DNA of 64,000 nucleotides from Salisediminibacterium halotolerans (GTDB lineage: Bacteria; Bacillota; Bacilli; Bacillales; Salisediminibacteriaceae), in the NCBI RefSeq assembly GCF_003814815.1, contig NZ_RKQQ01000004.1, positions 62,001 to 126,000 of the forward strand, in the 5' to 3' direction. Below, piece after piece: positions 17,910 to 27,252 of this stretch. The translations under genes and the position numbers were made by a program. Below the pieces are notes generated by a model that was not told where the DNA came from, ran no database searches, and was given only the letters and a program-made list of their open reading frames with translations. Within the stretch, counting starts at the first letter, position 1, and each line of letters begins with the position of its first letter.

Positions 17910-19091
17910 CTACTCGCGCATTTTTAATGCGGCGGGATGAATTACGAGGCTTTGTACGATTAATGAGAGAATAACAGCGCTGAACGCGATCGCGGTAATC
18001 AGCTCTGTATCGGCGACGGCTTGTTCCTGCACCTTTAAAATGAAATACACAGACACCGCGCCTTTTACCCCGGTGAGACTGATGAGAAACGATTCTTTGT
18101 TTGTCGGAGAAGGGTTTGACGGCAAAAGCGAAAGCAACCCGGCTACGACAAGCCAGCGGGTAAAGAGAGTGATGATAAAGATGATAACGACTGCGAGCCA
18201 GTAGCTATGCACTAAATAAGGAGCGGCAGTGATGCCGATCAGCAGAAATAACAGCGATAAGACAGAAATCTCAATCGTTTTCCAAAAGCCGTCAAGCGAT
18301 TCGCGGAAATGATCTTCGCGGTGACTGCGGCTGAATGTCAAAGATACAATCAGCCCGGTACTGATCACCGCTAAAACCCCGGAGGCGTGTACGGCTTCAG
18401 CCGTGAGAAACACCCCGTAAACAAGAATGATGCTGAGCATTACTTGGTACAAGCGTTCGTGCGTCAGCGGCACAGCTCTGTTATACAGCCACCCGCCTGC
18501 TGCACCAACGGCAATACCGCCGGCCGATACGAACAATAGCTCCAGCGCTGCTTGCGGCAAAGTCATTGCCGATCCAAGATAAGCCTGAAAAATGAACGTG
18601 AATGCGACGATGCTCGTCCCGTCGTTTAGCATGCTTTCCCCCTCGACCGTTGTCGAGACGAGTTCATCGTTTAAATCTTTTGATAAGATTTGCACAACGG
18701 AAACAGGATCGGTCGGCACTAAGACGGCAGCGATCAAAAAAGCAGCAAGAAGCGGGAGGGAGAGAAACAACGAAAGCGAAGAGAAAATGAACAGTCCGGT
18801 GACGACAGCGGTTGCGAGCATGCCGATCGTGCCGAGTACAAAAATATTTCCCGCATAGCGCTTCAGCTTTTCGATCGGAAACTCGTAGGCGCTGACAAAT
18901 AAAATCGCCGGAAGCATGACGTGATAAATTAAGTCGGCGGTGATATCGACCGTTTGAAAAAACGGGATAAACGAGAGGACAATGCCGATAAAGACGAGCA
19001 CCGGAGGAACCGGGATGACTTCTTTATGCCGGTCAAATGTGTAAACGACGTAACCGATGAAGAGCAAAAAAATGTACGGAGCGATCGTCAT
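17910..19091 (-). CDS. Na+(K+)/H+ antiporter, CPA1/NhaP family
   Basis: A 393-aa integral membrane protein with about 12 helices. It swaps cytoplasmic Na+ or K+ for external protons. Family motifs are VLVPTDPVSVVQILS and VEGESMLNDGTS, the ion-binding core of CPA1 carriers. It lacks the long cytoplasmic C-terminal tail of larger members. The ATG at 19091 with GGAGG upstream is preferred over the GTG one codon earlier. Confidence 0.9.
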   Translation of the reverse strand: MTIAPYIFLLFIGYVVYTFDRHKEVIPVPPVLVFIGIVLSFIPFFQTVDITADLIYHVMLPAILFVSAYEFPIEKLKRYAGNIFVLGTIGMLATAVVTGLFIFSSLSLFLSLPLLAAFLIAAVLVPTDPVSVVQILSKDLNDELVSTTVEGESMLNDGTSIVAFTFIFQAYLGSAMTLPQAALELLFVSAGGIAVGAAGGWLYNRAVPLTHERLYQVMLSIILVYGVFLTAEAVHASGVLAVISTGLIVSLTFSRSHREDHFRESLDGFWKTIEISVLSLLFLLIGITAAPYLVHSYWLAVVIIFIITLFTRWLVVAGLLSLLPSNPSPTNKESFLISLTGVKGAVSVYFILKVQEQAVADTELITAIAFSAVILSLIVQSLVIHPAALKMRE

Positions 19092-19150
19092 CACCGGTTC
19101 CTCCTTTTTACATGATAGTAAGCTATACCGCGAAACAAGGCATGATAAAC

Positions 19151-19189
19151 AAAAAGAATCTCCCGCGTTTTCAAGCAGGAGATTCTTTT
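19151..19189 (-). terminator. Intrinsic terminator after the SDR gene
   Basis: AAAAGAATCTCC pairs with GGAGATTCTTTT. On the minus strand it follows the SDR stop codon and ends in a T run. Confidence 0.7.
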
Positions 19190-19194
19190 AACCA

Positions 19195-19938
19195 TTATCC
19201 TTGGTTGTTCGGCCGGACGATGACTTCGTTGACATCGACATTTAACGGCTGATTGGCTGCATAATAAATCGCTTCAGCAATATCCTCGCTTTGTAACGCC
19301 GCAAATTGCCCGAAACGTTTTTTGAGCATTTCAAGGACATCCTCGTCGGTGATCGTTTCAGTCAATTCAGTATCGACGACGCCAGGTGAAATCGTCGTTG
19401 TCCGGATGTTGCTTCCGGCGATTTCTTTACCGAGCCCCTCCATAATAACACGGGCGGCGAATTTCGTTCCGCAATAGACCGCTCCGGACTGCATTACTTC
19501 ATGCCCGGCAATCGAGGAAGTGGTCATGATGTGGCCGGTATTGCGTTCAAGCATATGCGGCAAAACGGCCCCGACGCCGAAGAGCACGCCCTTAATATTG
19601 ACATCAACCATCTTTTCCCATTCGTCGACGTGTTTGTTTTTCATGAAGCTAAGCGGCATAATGCCGGCATTATTTAATAAGAGATCCACTTGCCCGTACG
19701 TATCAATTGTGAATTGTACAAGGTCTTCCACGTCTTGTTGTATTGTCACATCCGTCGTTTTGATTGCAAGCTCGCCGGGCTGGCTGCCGAGCCGGTCTTT
19801 CAATTCGTTCAGCCGGTCTTCTCTGCGGGCAGCGAGTACAACGTTCGCTCCTTCGCCGGCAAATTTTGCCGCCGTTGCTTCACCGATTCCGCTGCTTGCA
19901 CCTGTTATAATGACGGTTTTTCCGTTCCAATCGCCCAT
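19195..19938 (-). CDS. Short-chain dehydrogenase/reductase
   Basis: A 247-aa classical SDR. Cofactor motif TGASSGIGEA, NNAG motif LLNNAGIMPL, catalytic serine in TSSIAGHE, and YCGTK (Y-x3-K). An arginine at AARRED after the second strand suggests NADP(H) preference. It resembles B. subtilis YdfG-like oxidoreductases; the substrate is unknown. The ATG at 19938 has GGTGG upstream; the frame extends four codons to a GTG. Confidence 0.88.
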   Translation of the reverse strand: MGDWNGKTVIITGASSGIGEATAAKFAGEGANVVLAARREDRLNELKDRLGSQPGELAIKTTDVTIQQDVEDLVQFTIDTYGQVDLLLNNAGIMPLSFMKNKHVDEWEKMVDVNIKGVLFGVGAVLPHMLERNTGHIMTTSSIAGHEVMQSGAVYCGTKFAARVIMEGLGKEIAGSNIRTTTISPGVVDTELTETITDEDVLEMLKKRFGQFAALQSEDIAEAIYYAANQPLNVDVNEVIVRPNNQG

Positions 19939-20103
19939 GAGCAATCCCACCTTAATCGAAATAATCTTGCCGTAGTCTTGTTCCCTCTGCTGACGAGCCT
20001 AAAACGCCGATCGGAGTGGAAGAAATAGAACTCATTGGAAAAAAGAGGAGTTTATTTATCCGGCGGCGAATATACCATTATCTTGAAAAAGGGAGTGTGG
20101 ATA

Positions 20104-20475
20104 ATGCGAGAGAAGAAAAAAATCGATGTGTCACTTCTGAACGGTATTTTTGACAAGTTTGCCTCTGCGCGAGATGTTTCGTTTGTTTATGGTGATCCGA
20201 TCACGCTCGAGCATAAAACGATTTTGCCGGTTGCCAAAGTAAAATACAGCGTCGGTGCCGGGAGCGGCTATGAACAAGGAGAAGACGGTGAGAACGATGA
20301 GAGCCGCGGTGAAGGAGGCGGCGGGCAATTTTCAATCAAACCGGTCGGTGTTTACGATATTACTTCTGAGAAAACGACGTATAAACCTGTCGTTCCTGTC
20401 GGGCTTGTCCTGTTTGTACCGATTGCCGTAACCGCCGCTGCCATGCTTATCGGCATGTGCAGTGAATCAGATTAA
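20104..20475 (+). CDS. GerW/YtfJ family sporulation protein
   Basis: A 123-aa protein with the GerW/YtfJ core: the strand ILPVAKVKYSVGAGSGY, an acidic glycine-rich loop (GEDGENDESRGEGGGGQFS) and IKPVGVYDITSEKTTYKPV. B. subtilis YtfJ is a sporulation protein needed for normal germination. Here a C-terminal hydrophobic helix (VGLVLFVPIAVTAAAMLIG) suggests membrane anchoring. GGGAG precedes the ATG at 20104. It points to a spore former. Confidence 0.75.
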   Translation: MREKKKIDVSLLNGIFDKFASARDVSFVYGDPITLEHKTILPVAKVKYSVGAGSGYEQGEDGENDESRGEGGGGQFSIKPVGVYDITSEKTTYKPVVPVGLVLFVPIAVTAAAMLIGMCSESD

Positions 20476-20511
20476 GTTCATTATCTTTAAGAAATAAGTG
20501 TTTCAGCAGCT

Positions 20512-20539
20512 GACCGGTTTGTTTAAACCGGTCTTTTTT
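20512..20539 (+). terminator. Intrinsic terminator after the GerW-like gene
   Basis: GACCGGTTT pairs with AAACCGGTC, then six T. It lies inside the open frame upstream of the Lon-like gene, which supports the later start of that gene. Confidence 0.8.
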
Positions 20540-20626
20540 ATGGAGAAAAGAGGAAAAAACGCCTTCAGTGTCAAAGTATTACAGTATAACGGAAAGCGAT
20601 ATCAAGTTGAAGCAGGGGGGAAGAAA

Positions 20627-23086
20627 ATGAATGAACGAGAATATCAGCACCGGCTGTCTGTCCACAGACTGGAGCCTGAAGATTTGCGCTCAGAGAGCAG
20701 CCCTGATCAGTTCCCTTTTGATACAACAGAGGATATGAAGGGCGAGGATTACGGAATGATCGGGCAGGAACGCGCAGAACGCGCGATGTCGTTCGGACTT
20801 GCGGTAAAACAGTCAGGATATAACTTGTTTGTGGTCGGACCGACAGGAACAGGGCGAATGACTTACACACAAAAGCGCGTTGAAGAATTGTCAGCATCGC
20901 AAGAAGTGCCGTGTGACTGGTGTTACGTGAATAATTTTGACGATCCGGACCGGCCGCTCATTCTTTCGTTTCCAGCGGGCGAAGGCCACGAATTCCGCAA
21001 AGAAATGGAGACGCTGTTACTCGACATTGAGCGGGAGATTCGCCAAGCGTTTTCAAGCGATTCGTACGAAAATCAAAAACGGATGATGCTGGATGACTTG
21101 CGTTCGCAAATGGATGAACTGTGGAGACAAGCGGGCGATTTTGCCTTGGAGCGCAACTTCAAACTGGAACAGACACACAGCGGAATTAACACAGTGCCGC
21201 TCCGTTTCGGCAAACCGATGAGCGTAAATGAATACAATCAATTGTCGAAACGGGACAAAGACGATTTGAAAGAACGCGAGAAAGAAGTTGAAACAAAGCT
21301 GTCTGAGACCGTTCGTGAAATCAATAAAACCGAGGCGCAGTTTCGAAAAGACGTCCAGGCTTTTATGATGACAACCGCGTCCAATGCTGTTAACGGTCTG
21401 TTTAAGCCGCTTCGCGAACAATATGCAAATAATGAGCATGTTCTCTCGTATTTAAGCGCTTATGAACGTGATGTCGTGGAACATTTCTCGTTCTTTTTTT
21501 CTGAAGGCGATGAGCAGGAACAAATTATGAGTGCAATCGCCGGATCAAAAGAGCGGCAGTATCAGCGTTATACCGTGAATCTTTTAGTCAATAACAAACA
21601 TTGCGAAGGGGCGCCGGTCATTTTCGAATCGAATCCGACGTATCACAACCTTTTCGGCAAGGTCGAATATCAAGGTCAGATCGGCAATCTCGTGACGGAT
21701 TTTTCGTTAATTAAGCCGGGAGCGCTTCATTTGGCCAACGGCGGCTATTTGATTTTACAGGCGATCGATCTGCTGCAGCAGCCGGAAGCCTGGAACGGGC
21801 TGAAACGAATGCTTCAAACCGGCCACGTTCATATTGAGAACCCTCACGAAGGCCGCGGGCTCTTCCCGACGAGCGCGTTAAAGCCGGAACCGGTGCCGCT
21901 GCAGACGAAAGTAATCATCATCGGCTCCTATCCGATTTACGATCTTCTGTCTCGCTGGGATGAAGAATTCGATAAACTGTTTAAAGTGAAAGTCGAATTT
22001 GACACCGTCATGACCAATGATGAAGAAAACAGCTGGAAGATGGCGAACTTTGTGAAAAAGCACGCTGAAGAAGAAGGGCTTTTGCCTTTTCACAAACGGG
22101 CCGTCGCAAAAGTGATCGACTACAGCTCCCGGCTTGTCGATGAGCAGGAAAAACTGACGACGAGGTTTCAGGATATTTCAAAGCTGCTAGTCGAATCGAG
22201 TTTTTATGCCGCTCAAAGAGAACGGGCGTACGTCGATGAGGAAGATATTTACGAGGCGCTTGAAGAAAAAGTGAAACGGTCCAATCATGTGCCGGAGCTT
22301 TACCGCGAACAAATTCATAAAGGGACGATCATGATTGAGACAGACGGCTACCGCGTCGGGCAAATCAATGGTCTCGCTGTGATGGGGACGCGCGATTCGG
22401 TGTTTGGCATTCCGACAAAAATCACCGCGCAAACGTATGCCGGCAAGAGCGGTTTTATGAACATTGAACGGGAAACGGCGATGAGCGGACAAATTCATCA
22501 TAAAGGGATGATGATTTTAACCGGCTTTTTGTCCGGGCAGTTTGCAAAAAACCGCCCGATTCCGCTGGCAGCAAGCATTACCTTCGAACAGACGTACAGC
22601 CTGATTGACGGAGACAGCGCTTCGAGCACGGAGCTGTACGTGTTGTTGTCGTCGCTTTCAGAAGTGCCGATCTACCAAGGCATCGCTGTAACCGGTTCGG
22701 TGAACCAATGGGGCGAGATTCAGCCGATCGGCGGCGTGAACGAAAAAGTCGAAGGGTTCTTCCATATTTGCGAGGAAAAAGGCTTAACCGGACAGCAAGG
22801 CGTAATTATTCCGAAGCAAAACGTTCGCAACTTAATGCTGGAAAAAGACGTTGTCGACGCTGTCAACGACGGCAAGTTTCATGTTTGGGCTGTCGGCCAT
22901 GTCTGTGAAGGCATTGAGATTTTAACGAAGGTCCGCGCCGGGCATATCCGCGGCGATGACGGCCGCTTTCCGGAAGGGACGGTATTTGCCAAAGCGGAAC
23001 AGCGCTTTGATCGGATGTATGAAATTGCCCGCCAGCAGCAAGCGGAATTGAAAGAGAAAACGAACAACGATAAGAATGAGACGTAA
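20627..23086 (+). CDS. Lon-family (S16, COG1067) AAA+ protease
   Basis: An 819-aa ATP-dependent protease of the LonB-like group. The AAA+ part holds VVGPTGTGRMTYT, where the Walker A lysine position is arginine, a variation I recall for COG1067 proteins. A coiled-coil-rich insert (about 135-290) follows. The C-terminal protease domain has the Ser-Lys dyad S664 (GDSASST) and K707 (GGVNEKVEG). It likely degrades misfolded or regulatory proteins. The frame is open from 20498, but GGGGGG before the ATG at 20627 and a terminator at 20512-20539 argue for this start. Confidence 0.88.
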   Translation: MNEREYQHRLSVHRLEPEDLRSESSPDQFPFDTTEDMKGEDYGMIGQERAERAMSFGLAVKQSGYNLFVVGPTGTGRMTYTQKRVEELSASQEVPCDWCYVNNFDDPDRPLILSFPAGEGHEFRKEMETLLLDIEREIRQAFSSDSYENQKRMMLDDLRSQMDELWRQAGDFALERNFKLEQTHSGINTVPLRFGKPMSVNEYNQLSKRDKDDLKEREKEVETKLSETVREINKTEAQFRKDVQAFMMTTASNAVNGLFKPLREQYANNEHVLSYLSAYERDVVEHFSFFFSEGDEQEQIMSAIAGSKERQYQRYTVNLLVNNKHCEGAPVIFESNPTYHNLFGKVEYQGQIGNLVTDFSLIKPGALHLANGGYLILQAIDLLQQPEAWNGLKRMLQTGHVHIENPHEGRGLFPTSALKPEPVPLQTKVIIIGSYPIYDLLSRWDEEFDKLFKVKVEFDTVMTNDEENSWKMANFVKKHAEEEGLLPFHKRAVAKVIDYSSRLVDEQEKLTTRFQDISKLLVESSFYAAQRERAYVDEEDIYEALEEKVKRSNHVPELYREQIHKGTIMIETDGYRVGQINGLAVMGTRDSVFGIPTKITAQTYAGKSGFMNIERETAMSGQIHHKGMMILTGFLSGQFAKNRPIPLAASITFEQTYSLIDGDSASSTELYVLLSSLSEVPIYQGIAVTGSVNQWGEIQPIGGVNEKVEGFFHICEEKGLTGQQGVIIPKQNVRNLMLEKDVVDAVNDGKFHVWAVGHVCEGIEILTKVRAGHIRGDDGRFPEGTVFAKAEQRFDRMYEIARQQQAELKEKTNNDKNET

Positions 23087-23187
23087 TTTGTTTGGATAAA
23101 TTAATCCCGAGACAAAGACGGGCCGGCTGAAAAGCCGGCCGATCTTGAGTTTGAGTCTCCTCTAAAAAAGAAAGGAATGCGTTCAAA

Positions 23188-23883
23188 ATGACGGAAATGT
23201 TTACAGACCGACTGTACCGGAAAGCAGCACCGATTTGGGATGCTTATTTGGAACACCCATTCGTGAAAGGGATCGGCGAAGGCTGGCTTACTGAAGAAAA
23301 ATTTAAGCATTTTATGAAACAAGACTATCTTTATTTAATCGAGTATTCACGGATTATGGCGCTTGGAGCAGCAAAAGCACCCGATTTAACAACGATGAGC
23401 ATGTTCGCGAACCTTCTGCATGAAACGCTCGAAACAGAAATGCAGCTGCACCGGGAGTATGCCGGGCGCTTCGGAATTACTGAAGACGAACTGGAAGCTG
23501 AAGAGCCTGCAGCGGTAACGACGGCTTACACGAGCTATATGTTGAACGTGTCGCAGATCGGCGGTGCGGAAAATGTGATAGCTTCTGTTTTAGCATGTGC
23601 TTGGAGTTATAATCATATCGGCAAAATACTCGCCGGGTGGCCGGGCGCGCTCAAGCATCCGCTTTACGGAACGTGGGTGGAGATGTATGCTTCAGACGAA
23701 TTCACAAAGCTCGCCGAGGACTGTAAAACCTTGATGAATCAAGCAGCTGAAGGGCGGACAGAAAGAGAGCTTAAAACTCTTGAAGACATTGTCGTGAAGA
23801 CGAGCCGGTTTGAATACATGTTTTGGGACATGGCAGAACACTTGGAAACATGGCCGACGGAAAAGTTTGAACGAGAACGATAA
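23188..23883 (+). CDS. tenA: Thiaminase II / aminopyrimidine aminohydrolase TenA
   Basis: A 231-aa all-helical enzyme that salvages thiamin by hydrolysing aminopyrimidine breakdown products. The active-site Cys (C137 in LACAWSYNHIG) and Glu (E209 in RFEYMFWD) are present. The 100-bp upstream region contains a GGCCGGCT/AGCCGGCC hairpin without a T run; I see no TPP riboswitch. No other thiamin gene is adjacent; a PanE-like reductase follows after 58 bp. Confidence 0.88.
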   Translation: MTEMFTDRLYRKAAPIWDAYLEHPFVKGIGEGWLTEEKFKHFMKQDYLYLIEYSRIMALGAAKAPDLTTMSMFANLLHETLETEMQLHREYAGRFGITEDELEAEEPAAVTTAYTSYMLNVSQIGGAENVIASVLACAWSYNHIGKILAGWPGALKHPLYGTWVEMYASDEFTKLAEDCKTLMNQAAEGRTERELKTLEDIVVKTSRFEYMFWDMAEHLETWPTEKFERER

Positions 23884-23941
23884 ACTCGATATTGATTATG
23901 AGGACAACCACGGTTTCAAATCTTTTAAGGGAGTGACCGGT

Positions 23942-25033
23942 ATGAGGGCGACGAAGATATTGATCTGCGGAGCGGGACCATTTGGCAGTTTGTTTGCAGA
24001 ACGGCTGACAGAGGCAGGGCACGATGTCACGTTAATGGCACGGGGCGAACGGCTGAAAGAGCTGGAAGAACACGGCGTGGTGATTGAAAACAGTAAAACA
24101 GGCGAAAGCACGGCGGTTCGGGTGCCGCTCACCGAGAGGCTGGAACCGGATGATGCGTTCGATTTGGTGATCGTAACGATGAGGAAAAATCAGGCGCTGG
24201 AACTGCTTCCGCAATTGGCTGAAAATGACCGGGTGCCTGTCTTTTTATTTATGATGAACAACGCTTCCGGTTTTGAAGAACTCATCCGCAAGCTCGGGCG
24301 GGAGCGGGTGATGATCGGCTTTCCGCTTCCGGGCGGCGCGCGGTCCGGTGAAGCGATGAAGATGCTTCCGGTTGACGAAAAAAACCCGTGGACGATCCCG
24401 CTCGGTGAAGCGGACGGTTCAATGCGGATGCGGACGGTGAAGGTTGCGGAAATTCTCGCTTCGATGCGCGGCTATAAAGTTCAGCTCCGTTCAGACATGG
24501 ATGCATGGCTGAAAACGCATGTCGCGCTCTTAATCCCTGCTTTTGTTCCTGCTGTCTATGCAGCCGGTACTGATTTAGAACGTTTTACCCGCACGCGCGA
24601 TGCACGGATTCTCTGTGTGCGCGGCATTAAAGAAGCGCTTCGCGAACTGCGGGCATCCGGAACGCCGATTACGCCGAAGGAATTGCGTATACTCGAATAT
24701 ATTCCAGAGCCGACGCTGGCGTTTTACCTCGGTCAGGCGGTCAAACTGGATATGTTTAAAGTCAGCTTGGAGCATTTGAAAGCAGCTCCGGATGAAATGG
24801 CGCAGCTCGCCGATGAATTTAACCGCTTGACCTCAGGAGTGAAAATGACGTCACCGGCCTTAGATCAGCTCTCCGGTTATTTTGACGGGACAGAGCCCGA
24901 GCTTAAAGACGGTGCGAAGGATATTCCGGTGAAGTGGAGCGGGTTTGCCGCATCGGCGCTGTTGAAAACCGCGGTGATTGCCGGGGGATATTACCTTTGG
25001 CGCCGGTCGCGAAAAAATCATCATGATCATTGA
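23942..25033 (+). CDS. Ketopantoate reductase (ApbA/PanE)-like protein with C-terminal anchor
   Basis: A 363-aa NADP-dependent reductase fold. It starts with a Rossmann motif (ILICGAGPFGSLFAERL) and reads TLMARGERLKELEEHG, both typical of PanE. The C-terminal hydrophobic segment (ASALLKTAVIAGGYYLWRR) with a basic tail is unusual for PanE and suggests membrane attachment. It may not act in pantothenate synthesis. GGGAGTGA precedes the ATG; the frame extends upstream into tenA. Confidence 0.7.
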   Translation: MRATKILICGAGPFGSLFAERLTEAGHDVTLMARGERLKELEEHGVVIENSKTGESTAVRVPLTERLEPDDAFDLVIVTMRKNQALELLPQLAENDRVPVFLFMMNNASGFEELIRKLGRERVMIGFPLPGGARSGEAMKMLPVDEKNPWTIPLGEADGSMRMRTVKVAEILASMRGYKVQLRSDMDAWLKTHVALLIPAFVPAVYAAGTDLERFTRTRDARILCVRGIKEALRELRASGTPITPKELRILEYIPEPTLAFYLGQAVKLDMFKVSLEHLKAAPDEMAQLADEFNRLTSGVKMTSPALDQLSGYFDGTEPELKDGAKDIPVKWSGFAASALLKTAVIAGGYYLWRRSRKNHHDH

Positions 25034-25060
25034 CGATGGAAAGCAGACGTAGTACAGTGC

Positions 25061-25084
25061 AAAGTAGAACGGTCATTCTACTTT
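25061..25084. promoter_or_regulatory. Palindromic operator upstream of tetR-like gene
   Basis: AAAGTAGAA and TTCTACTTT-type arms flank a core CGGTCA. The core AGAACGGTCATTCT recurs, with two changes, upstream of the MFS gene (25668-25689). It is probably the site bound by the TetR protein encoded just downstream. Confidence 0.65.
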
Positions 25085-25102
25085 GAGGGGCTGAAACGAA
25101 CG

Positions 25103-25651
25103 ATGTCAATTAAACGCGAGAAGATTCTGCGCACGGCAGACCGGCTGTTTTACGAGCACGGTTTTCGCGGCGTCGGACTGAAACAAATCATAAAAGAAGC
25201 CGATGTGGCGACGATGACACTTTACAATCATTTTGATTCAAAAGATAAACTCGTTGAAGAAGTATTGCTTACCCGCGAAGAAAGGTATTGGTCTTATCTC
25301 GACCATGACGTGGAAGAAGGGGGCGAATCGCCGTTTATTGCGGCGGTTGCGGCGCACGGCCGTTTTCTGAAGCAGGAATCGTACAAAGGCTGCATGTTTT
25401 TGCGGGCGATTCAGGATTATGCGAATACAGATAATCAGATTGAACAAATCGCCCGCCAGCATAAAACGAAGCTGTTAACGTATTTTCAACAGTTAGCTGA
25501 GCGAAAAGGCAAAACACAGCAAAAAGAGATTGCTTACCAAATGACGCTTCTCCTTGAAGGAGCCACCTCAATGACTGAGCTGATCGGAGCTGAAGCGGCG
25601 ACAGCTCACTCGATTACGATGGCGCGGATGATGATCCGGGAATCATCGTAA
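25103..25651 (+). CDS. TetR/AcrR family repressor
   Basis: A 182-aa regulator. The N-terminal helix-turn-helix is clear (ILRTADRLFYEHGFRGVGLKQIIKEADVA then TLYNHFDSKDKLV). The C-terminal two-thirds would bind an unknown ligand. Matching palindromes before this gene and the next (a transporter) suggest it represses itself and the exporter until the ligand appears. Confidence 0.9.
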   Translation: MSIKREKILRTADRLFYEHGFRGVGLKQIIKEADVATMTLYNHFDSKDKLVEEVLLTREERYWSYLDHDVEEGGESPFIAAVAAHGRFLKQESYKGCMFLRAIQDYANTDNQIEQIARQHKTKLLTYFQQLAERKGKTQQKEIAYQMTLLLEGATSMTELIGAEAATAHSITMARMMIRESS

Positions 25652-25667
25652 TTTTTTTACACTAAAA

Positions 25668-25689
25668 TTAGAAAGGTCGTTCTATCTAA
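25668..25689. promoter_or_regulatory. Second TetR operator, upstream of MFS gene
   Basis: TTAGAAAGGTCGTTCTATCTAA contains AGAAAGGTCGTTCT, 12 of 14 identical to the core at 25061-25084. It lies 18-39 bp before the MFS start codon. Confidence 0.65.
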
Positions 25690-25706
25690 TTCAAGGAGGG
25701 TCGAGT

Positions 25707-26855
25707 ATGAAATTCACCCGGCTGGTTTTTCCGGGAATTGCGATGATCGCTTCATCTTACGGTCTCGCTCGCTTCAGTTACGGACTTTTGCTGCCGGATA
25801 TTAACGAGTCGTTGGCGATGACGGAGTTTGCTTCCGGGGTTGTCTCGGCACTTTTTTATTTATCGTACTGTTTCATGATTGTTATTTCGACGGTATTGAC
25901 GACAAGGGACGGCCCGCGGGTCATGATCCTGGCGGCCGGGGCATTGGCGGTTGTCGGCATGGCAATCATGAGCGCAGCGCCGTCCGTTTGGCTGCTCGCG
26001 CTCGGAGTTTTATTTGCCGGCGGGAGCACCGGGCTTGTTTCACCGCCCTACGGTGCAGCGATTTCGCTCTGGATTCGCCGCAAAGACCAAGGGCGCGCGA
26101 ATACATGGATAAACTCAGGTACGAGCATAGGCATTGTCTTAACCGGTCTGGGCGCGATATTGCTCACCCCGCATTGGCGGCTGACGTATTTGATTTATAC
26201 CGTCATCGCCCTGATCGTTTTATATTGGAGTTACCGGACGATTCCGAAAAGTGAACCGGATGTTTATTTTGACAAAGGTCAGTTATCGCTTCGCGGAGCA
26301 GACACGCCTGGGCCGCTCGTTGTCAGTTCATTCGTGATGGGAATTTCGAGCGCCGCTTTCTGGACGTTTTCCCGCTCGTTCATTGAAGCGGCAGGGACGT
26401 ATACGAATGTGCAGTCGTCCGGTTTTTGGATCATGATTGGATTGTTCGGAATGGTCGGCGGGATCTCCGGCGGGTTTATCGAAAAAGCGGGGCTGCAGCG
26501 CGCGTTTATGACCGGCGGATTATCGCTTTCAGCGGCTTCGATCATACTGGCCGTTTTCCCGGAGATCATTTGGAGTTCGTACTTGGCGGCCGCTCTTTTT
26601 GGTGCGTCTTATATCTTTTTGACGGGAGTCATTCTTGTTTGGGGCATTCGCGTTTTTTACAGCAACGCCTCGCTCGGAATCGCGATTCCGTTTTTGCTTC
26701 TGGCTGTTGGACAAGTCGCAGGCTCGCCGCTTGCCGGCGGCCTGATCGCATTTGCCGGTTATGAAACAGCATTTTTAATATTTGGCCTCATCGGCATTGC
26801 CGGGTCGCTCGTACCGACAAAAGAGCGGCCGCAACAATACAGCGAAACCCCTTGA
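25707..26855 (+). CDS. MFS transporter, YbfB/YjiJ-like
   Basis: A 382-aa major facilitator with about 12 helices. It starts RLVFPGIAMIASSYGLARFSYGLLLPDI, the typical YbfB/YjiJ opening. The loop between helices 2 and 3 reads LTTRDGPRVM. Substrate unknown; the TetR partner suggests drug or metabolite export. The stop codon lies inside the terminator hairpin at 26845-26874, which abuts repeat element copy 1. Confidence 0.85.
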   Translation: MKFTRLVFPGIAMIASSYGLARFSYGLLLPDINESLAMTEFASGVVSALFYLSYCFMIVISTVLTTRDGPRVMILAAGALAVVGMAIMSAAPSVWLLALGVLFAGGSTGLVSPPYGAAISLWIRRKDQGRANTWINSGTSIGIVLTGLGAILLTPHWRLTYLIYTVIALIVLYWSYRTIPKSEPDVYFDKGQLSLRGADTPGPLVVSSFVMGISSAAFWTFSRSFIEAAGTYTNVQSSGFWIMIGLFGMVGGISGGFIEKAGLQRAFMTGGLSLSAASIILAVFPEIIWSSYLAAALFGASYIFLTGVILVWGIRVFYSNASLGIAIPFLLLAVGQVAGSPLAGGLIAFAGYETAFLIFGLIGIAGSLVPTKERPQQYSETP

Positions 26856-26874
26856 TCAAAAGAATCAAGGGGTT
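26845..26874 (+). terminator. Terminator hairpin, left copy flanking element 1
   Basis: AACCCCTTGAT and AATCAAGGGGTT form the stem. The same 30 bp recur at 27253-27282 on the other side of the element. This copy lacks a T run because the element follows at once. Confidence 0.75.
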
Positions 26875-27252
26875 CAGACTGTAGACAAAATCATGACATC
26901 GTTAGATGTCATGATAAAAGGAACGGATGACGACGCATCGTCCGGCTTCTTTCCGCGGGCGAGCGCCGAGCCGCTTCGGGCTTGGCCCTGCAGGGTCTCG
27001 CCTGTCTCGCTTTCCCGCAGGATTAAGCCGGGATGCTGGGTCATCCTCCTTGTTTCAAACATCGCGGTGTCCATATTGTTCTGCAAAGTAAGAAAGCCAC
27101 GCAACCACTTCCTCCGACGCCTCCGGGAAAGCAAGAGACGAAGATCCGTATTCGGCGGCCTCAGGCCGCCGAATACTAGCTGAGTCCTTGCCCGGGGCAA
27201 GCGGAGGTTAGTGGCTGCGTGACACGTGAAAAGAATAATTTGTCTACAATCT
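26875..27252 (+). mobile_element. Terminator-nested repeat element, copy 1
   Basis: A non-coding element of about 378 bp with terminal inverted repeats CAGACTGTAGACAAA (26875-26889) and TTTGTCTACAATCT (27239-27252). Inside are a hairpin TCATGACAT/ATGTCATGA (26891-26914), a G+C-rich domain, a second domain with a hairpin containing CGGCGGCCT/AGGCCGCCG, and CTTGCCC/GGGCAAG. Copies 2-4 share this layout. Identical 30-bp terminator hairpins flank it. Frames crossing it are not conserved as protein. No transposase is present. Confidence 0.8.

Noticed and set aside
23087-23187. TPP riboswitch upstream of tenA
   Set aside because: Only a GGCCGGCT hairpin is present; the conserved TPP aptamer segments are absent.
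26874-27200. Reading frames crossing the repeat elements as possible proteins
   Set aside because: The frames are broken or different in each copy, while hairpins and terminal repeats are kept; the element is non-coding.
26875-27252. Group IIC intron, which is known to insert at terminators
   Set aside because: No reverse-transcriptase frame or domain V-like ending was seen, and inverted terminal repeats plus a hairpin on both sides do not fit an intron.
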